The notes under the pieces: generated by a model
The model's input: only the letters and a program-made list of their open reading frames with translations
Database searches by the model: none
Told to the model about the DNA's origin: nothing
Assembly: GCA_027574665.1 (NCBI GenBank)
Contig: CM050656.1
Location: forward strand, 15,265,501-15,329,500
DNA: 64,000 nucleotides
Reading direction: 5' to 3'
From: Rhynochetos jubatus
Lineage: Eukaryota; Chordata; Aves; Eurypygiformes; Rhynochetidae
Translations under genes and position numbers: made by a program
Shown here: one piece after another, positions 24,313 through 36,270 of the stretch
Numbering within the stretch: the first letter of the stretch is position 1
Layout of the letters: every line of letters starts with the position of its first letter

Positions 24313-27300
24313 GTTTGCAGGGTGTTTGTTACTGCTTTTTCCAGTGGTTTTGCTGTCAGTCCTGTATTGTTTTGCATTGTTGTATGCTCAAGAATGACAA
24401 AAGAAGTAACCATTACCATACAGCTCTCAGCTCAAACTTCTATATCCTCATCTATACCAAAAGCCAACAAAAACTTGAAATGCCCTCTCCCTAAGTTGAT
24501 GCTGAAATAAGGCAGTGTCATGTATATAGGAAAGAAAGGGATTATTTTTACCCTTTTTTACAAGGAAAATTAATGTCTTATGAGGTGACTTATAGCTAGA
24601 ATTTTTATGAAAACTTTGTGTTATGATGTTATCTGTATGAAGTGCATAACAGGTGGTTCTTGGGTTTTTAACTCAGAATAAAACTGTAACCACTACTGAT
24701 GTTCCACTCATTAATATAGCTCTGTGGAACTATGCAGGATAAACATATGGGATGGGAAATGCCTCATGAAACAGTAATGCTGTCCAGACTTACAGATACA
24801 CAGATGCACTGCACACTTCTCCATAGCTTAAGTTCACATGTTACAGAAGAGGAGTTCAAAATCCTACTATAGTTTGTTTCATATCTTTCTCCTCTTTCTT
24901 GATACAGAGTTCTGAAGTCAGTATAAAAGAGCCTCTAAATGCAGAAGCCAGTGCTGCAAAGAAATATGCTTTTTTTTTTTTACTTCACTGCCTTCATATA
25001 TTAGATGTTGAATGCAGTGGCACAAAGCAGCAAAAATAACAAACGATATGGATAAGGCTAGAGAACATACTTGTCTGGAACATGAGGTAAATACTATTTA
25101 AATAAGTGAAACTATTTAAGGGGATGTGAACCTGTGATAAATGCATATATTACTATTGTAGTTTAACCCTACTTGCTGAGGCATCAGAGAAGAGTACTTG
25201 AAGGTAGAAATTTATGGGAATCATTGTCTGCACTCATGGCATGGGAGCATAGTGAAAATACGATCCAGAGGACTTCTAAGGAGTGAGAAAGATTAACCCT
25301 CTGCTATACAGCATTAACATCTCTCCCATTTCTAATGCTCAGTCATACAGTTATATATGTTATTGTGCCCAGCCTGAACCATCCATGTTCCCGTTGCTCT
25401 CTGAGGACCAAAGTCTTATTAACTTATTAGTGCAGATTAGCAGGCCACATCTGACCATCCTGATCTAAAACAGGGATGTTGTCTGACTCTGAAGCCCAAG
25501 AATAAATGAAATAATAGGCACTAGTAACTTAAGATGTCAGCATTAGATTCTCTTGGTAGCCTGTTGTGTCTAGAGGTGCAATTTGGGAATAAAATATTCA
25601 ATAAATGAAGCTTTGGTACAGGCAAATCATGCATGTTTTCTATGTTGAAAATAAGTGTCTGCGATCCTATTGATTAATTACAGGCTCAGGTATGGACTGC
25701 GTGCTCCTTTCCCTTACTGTCTTAACAGCTAAAGGATAACAAAAACAATACAGTATGAAAAGTGATCGAAATTGGCCTATCTCCAGCAATTCCCCTTAAA
25801 TCTGAGAGACTGAAAAGACAGAGATCTGGAGGTCCTTTGACTAATTTGAAATCTGTAAGCAGTTACATCTGTCAGCTGTATTCTGTAGTAGTTAAACACA
25901 ACAAGTGTTAGTAAATAAGAAGGTGTTTTTGTGGAAGTTACTTTCTGTTAAGATTATTTGAGAGTTCTTAATAACTTGCATAACTTCACACAGGACATAA
26001 TCTACTGCTGAGCTGTAAAAAGTAAGTCACATTTCTGACTGTACCCTCACACTATCATGGCATCATTCTGCTATTACTTCCAGTGCTAAATCTAAGTTTA
26101 GGCTTGAACAATTAGATCATACTTCCTAAATTCAGTTTCCCTTTCATCATACTAGAAGGTGTGTCTTGCCTACCTAAGTACTTGCTTGAATATCTCCTGG
26201 CTGTTCAGCAAGGACTGATGTAGCTCTTACATTTTCTTTCATCACTATTAGGGTATAAATTAACTTGTAAATCACATTGTTCTTAACAACATTAAAAAAA
26301 AATAGGCCTCATAGTGAAGGGCATCATCAAGGTTTGTGCAATTAAACACATCAACTATGTTTGCAGTGATAGTCTTCGAACATCCTGTATTTAGAATGAG
26401 TCGTGCTGGAGACAGTATGAGAAAAATGTAGCCACCACTCCTAGGTCAGGACAAAATACCAGTACCCGCCATTCCCAAGAAGTCTTTCTTAATCCCTATG
26501 ATTCAGTACATGAATTTATCCACCTCTTCTCTCTCCATCTCTTATCTCCTTTTTGTTTTGTTTTTTTTTTTTTTAATCAGGAACCACAGTGGCTGGGATT
26601 GAACTTTGGGAAGTACAAAATGTAGTCCTCTATGTGGGACATAAGCGGGGATTGTCACAGTCTCTCCATACCAGTTATATTAGATGGTACTATTATAAAG
26701 CTGTTTTAAAACAAACAAAAACCCAAACAAACACAAAGGCAGTCTGATGTCTTCCATTCCACAAGCTGCTGTTTCTCCCAATTTGACTTTAACTATATAA
26801 AAAATACAATAGGAGTAAGCTTTAAAATCTTAATTTGAGATAAAACGCTAAGCAGCCTTTACTACCTGAAAAGCTCAAAGATACTGTGTATCTTTTAGCT
26901 GTTTTCCTTTCTTTTTAAAGAAGTTGTGCTAATCAATTTCTTTTCAAAGCACTCTAGTTCCTAGCAGTTTCCTAAAACTGGAGAGAAATTGCTGTTCTTT
27001 GTAAGCTAAATCAATCTCTGAAGAGCCTTATAAGAATAAAATAGCTTAAGGATGAAACAGCACTAAGAAAGGAGATCCATCTACCAATTTATCAGTCTAT
27101 CTATTTTCTAGCCATATCTATCTATAATGGTTAAAAGTTTTAAAGGACACTAAATTTAAGTATTTTATATTGCTTTTCATAAGGGCAGTTCAATTTATCT
27201 CTATTCCTTTGGAAAGATGAATATTGTCATTGCACATTGTAGGCTTTTGTTGGCTAAAAGGAGTCAGGGGCATGACAGCATTTATAGAAGGCATGAGCTC

Positions 27301-28310
27301 AAATGTCAGTAGAGCATCCAAAAATGGATGAAGCATCACCCAGCCACTGCCATCTGTTGAGTGTTTCATGACAGCTGTATCTCCTGACCAGAGCTGGTTC
27401 AGATAATCATGAAAGGCACAGAGGAAGCATACAACAGTTATACAGAGAGAAGGAAGGGGGGTATTCCACTTTTAACATAGTTTTTAATTGCACCATAATG
27501 ATTTTTTAACAGACACCGTGGTATGTCGCTTAGACTGTGGCCTGATTTAAAGCAAGCAATAAACCACAGTGCAGCTGAAAAGCAAAAGTTCCTGTGCAAG
27601 AAGGTTTTGTCCAAGCTGAGCATTTAATAGTGTTTCTCCCAGAGACTTTGCCCTAAAGATACTCGTCATAATAAAAAAAATAATAAAACTGCCTAAACTC
27701 TTGCATGTCAACAAGACTATCAAAGCAAATATTTTTGTAGTGGACTTTCTAATGTGAATGTGGGGGTTTTAAACATTTTCTCTTAAAAAGGGGAGAACTT
27801 TTGGCTGTCTGAATTGAGGTACTAACACTGTAAGGTACACTTAATGCTAGGTAAAACATTAAATGACTCGGAATACAGTAAAATCGTTCTAGTTTTTCTA
27901 TCATTTTCCTTAGCGTATGGATCTACCTTCTCCCCCAAGGCATACAAAACTGCCATCTGACTTTATTGTTTCTGATACAACCTCTCATCAGCTGGGGAGC
28001 CTTCTAGATGAACTGGCAACCTGGATAAGTCATGAAATCGATGGCACAGGCAGTAGCAAAGGGTAGCTGTTATTGCCAAGCAAAGCCTTTGATGTGAAAG
28101 CCTTCTCTTATCCTCTTATCTAACCCTTGCCTTCCCATAGTCATGTCTCATATTGTTCTGTCACTTCAGTATGTCAGGGTCTCTGTTATTACAGCTCTAG
28201 GTTATCCAGCAGATGTTGCTATAAACTGGTTCAGCATGAACACTGGGAGTTTAGTTCATCCTTTTGATAATGCTAATAAAGCATACCACTTGGGAAATAA
28301 GATTGCTTAA

Positions 28311-28443
28311 AGATAATGTTGCTTATGAACATATCTAAAGCTAGGAGCTGAGAGTTTAGTACAAGTTCAGATAACTTTGCAAGTCTATAACTTTACAGGC
28401 AAATTTAGATAACTTTAGATAAACTTCAGCTCCTGACTTATCT
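28311..28443. promoter_or_regulatory. Cluster of five WGATAR motifs
   Basis: AGATAA occurs at 28311-28316, 28369-28374, 28407-28412 and 28417-28422, and TTATCT (its complement) at 28438-28443. Five sites in 133 bp exceed what is usual even in AT-rich DNA. GATA-factor enhancers often have such clusters, but in sequence this rich in A and T the excess may still be chance. Confidence 0.3.
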
Positions 28444-31378
28444 AAGATGACAGTAATTCAGCTATTATAAGTATATGGGCTCTAGATTTTTATGATTTAA
28501 AAGCAAATTATGAAGTGACAGTGATAGCATAATGAACACAGAGATATGCCTGAGTCTGCAGGTCATCTGAGATTATTCAGTAACTCAATGGTTTGCTGAT
28601 ATGGTTGAGTATCAGCAGTTTCTTTTTTCTCTTTTATGGTTATGACTGCTGCCAGGTAGCTCAACAGGGTCCTCAATATCTCTGAAGAAATGATCCCTCC
28701 CAAATCCAGGTAACAGTTGTCCATGTTATCTATCCAAACCAAAATTGTCTTGAGGACACGCAAGCCAAAGGTCACTTATAGGACTGGTTCCTCTGTTATT
28801 AATCTCAGAAAGATGTCAGGTAGTATGGCTCAAATATCCTTTAGGGCAGCATTGTTTGGTTTTTACATCCATTCAAACACTAATAAGATGAGGAAATGCA
28901 TAATTAATAATAATATGAGCACGAGTGCCAAAGGCCATGACTTGCCTTCATGATGCATTGTTACATACCTGAACTGTTCTGCTAGTTCAGATACCTTACG
29001 TAATGTTAACCTTATCTGCCAGCAAGCTTCTGTTACTATTTGAACTAGGAGTGGGTAGGAGTAATTTCTGAGATGTGTGTGATTCCACAGTGTTGGGTTA
29101 CACTTAGGAAAAATGAAATTTCAAATACGTATATGTATAAAATGTACGTTAAAGCAGTGAAGGTTTAAAATAGCAGTTCTGCTTCAAGGTCAGTGGGAGG
29201 CTTTGGTTTACTGCTACATTAGCTTTTACAAAATTGTTTGGCATTTATATACTTTTATTTTACAAGTTTACTCTGAAAGAAGCTAGTGAAACAAAACATA
29301 AGTCTACCCTCCCCCTGAAAGTCACTTTTATGTTTCTCCTTTTTTAACATGGCAAAGTGGTTGTAAAATGTACTCTTGATTCTTAAATAAAACAGCATGT
29401 AAGTGGGATAGGTATGGGAAGTGGGCCCCTTTCTTGAGGTTTTATAGACCGCACAGGACCTCAAACAGGAACACTGATGCTAAATGTAGATTTTTTTAAA
29501 AACTTTTTTAAGGATTTGTACAGGGTGCTTCATATTACTAAGAGATAAAAGACAAACAAAGAGAACAGATATTTCTGAGAAACTGTTAAGTCAAGGAGAA
29601 CTCTTTCTTGAGATGACAAAATTAAGTTCAGTTGTAATACAACTCAGGAAGAAATGGGTGATTTGAAAATAGCTATTCAGATTCCTGTGAAACTTAACAG
29701 AGAACTGGATTGCCACTATAAGAAGAATAGGACAGACCATATAATTCAACATCTGGGATCCAGGAAGACCCCCAGTTGAGGGTACTATTGAAATTCAAAA
29801 CCAAAAAAGAAGTGTGTGAGGGGGAACCCTGAAATAGCTGCAATTGTGATGCTTGCCTTGTTTATGATTAAGGCTGATTAAAAATGCAATAACTACATTT
29901 CATTGTAAAAAACAGTGAACTGGAAGAGGGGAAAGAAAAGGCTTTAGGATTCAGTTTTGTAATTTTTAAATCCTAGGATTAAATGTAGAAGGGAATAGAG
30001 CTGCAGCATTTTGGGGATTGGGTTTTGGTTTAAAGCTGCAATCGTGTGCTCTTTTTTCCAAGGTAAGTGAATGTTAAGTACACTGAGATACCATTGCTCT
30101 GTGCTTCCATGCTAATAAGGCGTGCTTCCCACAGTGTGTGACAGAAAGGATGAATACCATGCAGTGCTAATGGTTAATTTGTAGTGGCATGTGTGTTCCT
30201 TGAATGTTTGTGAAGTTTCATGATTCACCATCACACAATTGAATCGCTCCTTTTTTTAAGATACAGTGATATATAATGAGATGAAGCAATGCTGACAGGG
30301 TTTTTGAAAGATACATTGTCCTCCACAGCCTATTCACTTTATTATAATAATAATACCCTTTAAATTTGTTAATTTCTCACGATTTGGCAGATAGAGTCCT
30401 CATCAAATAATTTCAGTACTGACCACGGTTTAAAATGTTAATTACTGTGGAATCTGTCACAGATCGCGTCAAACCACAGTGATACTAATCTATGTCATGG
30501 ATTTGAAACTCCTTTGGGAAGCATATATTTAGACTTACTGCTGAGTGAACATGACTGCTAGGATTACAGAGGCCATGGACAGTGAAGAAAATCAGTAATG
30601 CTCCTTCTGACTAGAAGGTAAACAATTGGGTGATTGTCTGCTTACACTTTGGGGCTAAACAGCCCAACTGCTGAGAAGCTCTAGGTAAAAAACTGTTATC
30701 AGCAAGGAGTCTTGATGTTTTCTTCATGGAGCTAGATGTTGTCAAGGATTCAGCTGAGCCACCCTAGTGAGTGTACAGGAAGCAAAACAGGATATTCTTG
30801 TATAGGCCCTGTTTAGTGTAATTATGCAACACTTGAACTGTTGTGTGTATTCCAGAACGGGTAACACACCTTTAAAAGGAACAGGGAGCCATCAGCAGTA
30901 ACTAGTGAGTGAAATATTCTTATGAAAAGTGCTCTTGATTGAAATCAGTGTGTTTACATTTCCATTTATCTTTGGTAAGGATTGCTCCACCTCAGTGCAC
31001 CCTCAAAATTAAGAAATTATTTTCACCCGGTTTCATTTCCTGTGTTTGTTTCTTTTAATAAGCAATCTAAATAATTTCAGCTGTCTCTCAAAAAGGAACA
31101 ATAAGGGAAATGATCAGGGAAATGTCACTTCATCAAATATCTTCAGATATTTCTGTGGAATATGCTGAATTTGATGAAACACAGACAATTTCCCTGAGAG
31201 GTAGCTGAGGGTCTTGCACCATTTTAGCAGAGGCTCCTCTTGTGCGTGGTGGCTCCCAGATTTGTACTGCGGAGCCTAGATACCCAGAAGTTTCTGGCAT
31301 GTGCACCAGGCTTTTAGGGCCCACTACGTTCCTATGTGTAATACCAGGAGCCAGAAAACACTGGAAGCTCTGGCTGGG

Positions 31379-31402
31379 TGTGCATGTGTGCACATGTGTG
31401 TA
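31379..31402. repeat. Alternating purine-pyrimidine tract, 24 nt
   Basis: TG/CA alternation without a break (TGTGCATGTGTG, then CACATGTGTGTA). Such tracts can adopt Z-DNA under negative supercoiling. They are common as short microsatellites in vertebrate DNA. Confidence 0.7.
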
Positions 31403-34400
31403 TCTACATAAATATACTATCTGCCTAAGTGGTATGTTGTTTTTATTTTAAAAAGCTGTTTCAATTAGACACCCTTTTGTTCTCTTTCTGTAAATAAAAA
31501 GCACATGTTAACTTTTGAATAATCTCTGGTTTTAATAGGCAGAATCCTGTTGTGTCCTGTTTGTACCACAGATAGTAATGAGACTACTACCAGGGTTGAA
31601 TATTGGAAACTAAGTTTTGTTTTCAGCAGTATGTTGGGGTTTTATTTTGTTTTGGTTGGGTTTTTTTAAATTTTTTGTGTCTGGCAATAATGTTGTCCAA
31701 AGAAAAATCTTTGGCTAATGTAAAGTAATGGACATGCTTTTGTGATCTGTGGATTATGCACAAGCACAGATTTTTCCATCCTGTTATAAGAACGTTCAAA
31801 AAGAGATCTGTCCCTCCCGGAAACAGAAGAGAACAAAAACAGATCTTTTATTTAAATAATGGTAGTAATGTCATGAAAACAAGGAAAGTATTACTAATCT
31901 GTATACACAAACCCAGATTCTACTGCGAGGCAAAGCTGAAGCAGTAAATGTCGATCAGTGTAAATTAAGGCAGAATATGGCAAATTAATTGTAATTTTTT
32001 TCTGTTCTTGTCCTTCAGTCTGATGCTTGAGACCCTGCCTTGGTCTGTGCTGAGCAGTGTCAGACCATAGTGTACAAGTCAGAGGGAAACTCCACTTCAG
32101 TTCTCATAACCTGTTTTTCTTAGCAGTTTGGGCAGGAGACTATAACCTACCCCTTCGCGTCATTTTTATTGATTTATTAAGAGAATGGCACTGCATTTAA
32201 TGTTTGCATTTCATGAAATGGGTAACAGTAGAATGAGCAGTACAGGCACAAAACACAAATGTTTGTCTTCCCCACAGTTCCAGGAATGTTTTAAAGGTAG
32301 CGTTTCATAGAACTTTTACGCAGTCTCACCTACTTCTCCTCAATCTTTTTTAAAAACAAAGAAAAATATCTGCAGAAAAAAAAAATTCAATTTAGAGAGT
32401 GGAATAATTTTTATTGGGGTGTCAGACAAGTGCCAGTTTCAGCACTTGGAAGAAGGTAAGACCACATGGCTTGGAACAAAGCAGCGGAGTGAGGCTGCTT
32501 CCCCAGTCAACAGCAGCAAGCTGTCAAACTGGCTCAACCGTTGTGTGAAATCTCAACATAAAGGAGGATTTAGGCAAGAAATCTCTTGGGGGTTTTTGTT
32601 GGTTTTTGTTTGGTTTTTTTTTTAATTGTGATTGTAGCTTAAAATGTAACAGTTTTGTTAAACTGAGGAATCAGAAATATTTTTAAAACAGTGTTTTGCA
32701 GATCCCCCAGTGAAGGTATGCATACATAGTCTTTTTGTGGTAATAGATAAAGTGAGCCTGGGTTTTTTTAATTGTATTTTGGTTTTTCCCTTCTTTATAT
32801 GTTTTTTTGTGCAATTTTTTCTCATCCATATTTGTCCTTTCTGTACTTTTCCCTCAGATTTTGTTTGGTTTTCCTCCTTCATTTCTATCCATGGTTAAAG
32901 ATTCAGGCAGTCCCTTTGTATTTGCTTATTCCCTGTGCTTTAGCTGTAGTCATCAACTCTCAGCATCTTCGTGCAAACTTTGTAGTATTTCAGAATTGTA
33001 AATTTCTTGATGTTCTTGCCCTAGATTCATGTTATTTCATGACCCTTTCATTGAGTCTTCACTTCCTGTTTGATATTTTCTAAAGTAAGCTCAAAAATGC
33101 TTAGAAGGTATGACCAAAAAAGATAAAAAAAACAAAAGAAATGCAAATACAACAGTGTTTTCTGCAGGGTTTTAAAGTAGTCTCATGATTCCTAGGACCC
33201 TGGCAGATCACTTTTGAGTGCCTTGGATGCCATATTCTAGGTTTCATCAGTGCATTACTTTTAGGAGTTTTGGGTTTCTAACATGGATGAGAATAGTTGG
33301 GGGGTGTCACCAATCTCTGCCAGATTTACTGCAGGGGCATAATAAGAAGCCTTCTGAACAATGGGTTGGTTTTTTTTTCAGTCAAGCACAGCAGCTAGAG
33401 ATAGTGTAGGTTACAGTGAAGTCTGTACACTAACAACATTTTAAAAGCTTAAAAAGCTTACCCTGCCCCCACCTTCTCTTCCCAAAGGTCTCTGGAAGAA
33501 CTCTCCTGGTTTGTATCCAAATCTTAAGGTCATTGTCACATCTTGGGGTGCGTATTCACTATCCCCAATGTCGCTCTTATGTCAGCAGCCTCCCCTGAGC
33601 ATTGCTGCTGCAGGTTCCCACCAGTAGGTGTGGTGGACAAAGTACTTTCAAAAGGTTAATCAGCAGCATTCATTAATAACTAGGTAACAGTATCCAGCCT
33701 GCAGGCTACTGGTTGTTGGCAAATCGCTTGCATGGTGCAAAGCTTGTAGTTTTTGTTCAACTGGTTGAGTGCCTTGTTGCCAGGCTTCCTGCTGGAGGAG
33801 GAGTTTGGCAGGACTACTGTGGCTGTTGTGTAATGGCATTCATTGAACAGCTTAGCTGCTGGCACCTCGGGGACTTCCTCAGGCTTCATGTCTCCATGCT
33901 GAACTCGCTCACAGGAATTCGGTATTTTAAGCAAGAGCAGAATAGCCTTCCTAAGGATCCTGTTTATCTGTTGGAGTGCTTCCACTTGTGCTGGTGTCCA
34001 GCCTCACTAGGCTGAAATACAGGAAAACTTGCTTGGTTTGCTTGATAGTCTTTTGATATTTTCCAGTAGCTCCCTTTCATGTGATTAGAAACATGGATAA
34101 ACCCTCCTATGACTCACTGAGAAAGACACACAGAGGAGATCAGCTTACAAAGGTAGAAAAAAATCTATAGTATGCATTTCTGCAGCAGCACAGCAAGTCT
34201 TCCCTCTTAACAGTGTTCCTGTCACATACATATGGGCGAATGAAGCAACATGAAGACGCAGTAAATAAGTGAGGGCTTTGCATCAGGCTAATCACTGGGT
34301 AGGCCAAATAAGGTGCTCAGCCTGGGTTAATGGCTGAGATCGTGTCTTATTACATTGCTGACTAATGTACTTTTGAGACTGAAGTTTGTACTGTAGAGTT

Positions 34401-35380
34401 GGCCTCAGGTTTTTGTGTTTTAATATCTCTGTCAAAAAGGTGCCAATTTTTCATATATCTTTGTATATTTATTGCATTTTCTAGTGTAGACAAAACATTA
34501 ATTTTCTAGCTGGATTCTATGTTAAGATGAAAAACAAAAACCAAAAAGAAAAACACAAAATTCCTGTCTTTCTTTGGAAAATAACAAACTGCCTCAACAA
34601 CAGCAAAGAACAGAACCCCTTTTTGAGGCCACATAATTACAAAAATACTATTTGAATTAGCTCTTAGGATTTTTAGCCTTAGTGTATCAGACTGATATTT
34701 GTCAAACAGGCTTAGGGCTTACTCTGAGTGATTTTAGCAACTCCAGTGGGGCTAGTTATGGTGTGAATTATTACTCAGCGTGAGTAAAGAGATCAGAATT
34801 AAGCCCAGATACGGTCAGAAGGAAAGAGGGTTTTGTCTGATTTTTCTATGATAAATCTGCCCTGCTGCTAACTCCCTGGTCTTTCATTTAGTTTCTTTTT
34901 AGAGACTTTTGTTAAGACTTCCAAGGAGTCCTGAGAGGACAATTGAGCTTTTATGGGGTTTTTTGCAGAAGCAGAGAGAAACAATCAAGTTGTTGGTTTT
35001 CTGGTAGTGTTGATTTATTTTCTGTTCATCCTGCGAATATCTTCTTTATGAAATTTATTTTTAAAAAAAGCAAAACAAACAAACCCAAAACACCAAACAA
35101 TCAAGTAATATAAGCTGAGCTTTGAGGGAGCAAGAAGGGGAGTTTCAAGGCTAATCTGCACACAAGGATTTCCCAAGTATACAAAAAACATTATGATCAG
35201 TCCTTACAGCAGGGAGGGTTATAGCTTCTGTTTTCTAAGAGAATGGATTTCCATCTGAGCTTGTCTCTGTTCAGAAAGACTTAGTAACTAAAGAAATATG
35301 CCTGTTTCTCACAAGATGCTACCAAAATTAAACAAACTTTTAGACTCTAAAGTTAGTGGGCCACTTGCTGGGCTCAGTGG

Positions 35381-35560
35381 TGCAAAATGACTCATCTGAC
35401 TGCCTGGAGGCTTTCCCTCAGGCAGCCTCAGGGTCCAGCTTCTCCTTTGGGCAGGGAAAGGAGCCTGGCCAAACCCCTGCTGCCCCAGGGTGAGCCCCTG
35501 GGACCAGCATACAGCAGCCTGGGGCCTTCCTAACTCACCCCACTCTCAGAGGAAGCCCCA
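35381..35560. promoter_or_regulatory. GC-rich patch with AP-1/MARE-like site and two dyads
   Basis: TGCAAAATGACTCA (35381-35394) contains an exact TGACTCA AP-1 core with a TGC half-site in front, as in Maf recognition elements. It is followed by CTGCCTG/CAGGCAG (35400-35406 and 35419-35425) and CCCAGGG/CCCTGGG (35484-35490 and 35496-35502), both perfect 7-bp inverted repeats. The patch is clearly richer in GC than its surroundings. This is compatible with a regulatory element; no promoter element or transcript start can be claimed. Confidence 0.25.
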
Positions 35561-36205
35561 GCTCTGTCTATGTGAACAGCTTAATTTTGCCAAGAACTGT
35601 CTCTTACTCTCTCACCCATTCTAGCACTGGTATTAAGCAGCTACAGCAAATCTCTGTGTGTGCGACAAGATGGCCAAAAGAATTTACGGCCTTTGGAGCC
35701 GATGGGACTAAGTTTGCTCAGGATCATGCCCTTAGTTAGCGTCCTGCAGCAAAAAAGCCTAGAGTTTAGTAAGGAAACTCTCTCAGGGATTTATAGTATT
35801 GATGACTGTAACCAAGCCTGGCAGCCCTTGGATCTTACAGCTCTCTCTGGGCCTAATCAAAGGCCATTGACGTAAACTAAAACATTTGACTTCAGAGAGC
35901 TGTGGATCAAACTCTGCGTCTACACTGACTGAATTTGCCCTCCCCTCAGACACAACCTCACTTTAAATTCTTTTCTTCTGACAGGCCCATAGCCTCATTC
36001 CTCTCTCTTAAGCTGGGAGGGCATTTCACGGCTCTCTAAGATGTCCAGAAGTGACTTTTCCATTCTCACGGTGCAGTTTCATATTATACCTAATTCAGTC
36101 TAACTGCTGGCGGACACCAAAAGTCCCATCCCTGTTTTCCTGAAGTCAAGTTTATAGATCATAACTTGATAGAGAATTAACCCAATCCTGCTCCACCGCC
36201 TCCTG

Positions 36206-36270
36206 CCCCCCTAACCACTTGTCTCCCATCCCCCCGCCCCCCCATCCCCCCGCAAAAAAAAAAAAAAAAA
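36206..36270. repeat. C-rich tract followed by a 17-nt poly(A) run
   Basis: Several runs of five to eight C on the + strand (for example CCCCCCGCCCCCCC around 36231-36243, then ATCCCCCCG) lead into A17 at 36254-36270. The - strand meets the G3+N1-7 quadruplex rule. The order C-rich then A-rich is unusual, but no retroposon was recognised. Confidence 0.75.

Larger units (their letters stand above)
24313..35380. other. Long non-coding stretch
   Basis: About 11 kb in which no exon, RNA gene or named mobile element was recognised. It contains a GATA-motif cluster at 28311-28443, an alternating purine-pyrimidine tract at 31379-31402, G/T-rich tracts at 31633-31672 and 32588-32625, and A/C-rich tracts at 26707-26740 and 35060-35102. 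Overlapping open frames of 100-101 codons on the two strands at 33680-34015 are unrecognised. Confidence 0.55.

Noticed and set aside
26560-26670. Exon after a poly(T) tract and ATCAG at 26580
   Set aside because: No convincing donor follows and the acceptor is the end of a homopolymer.
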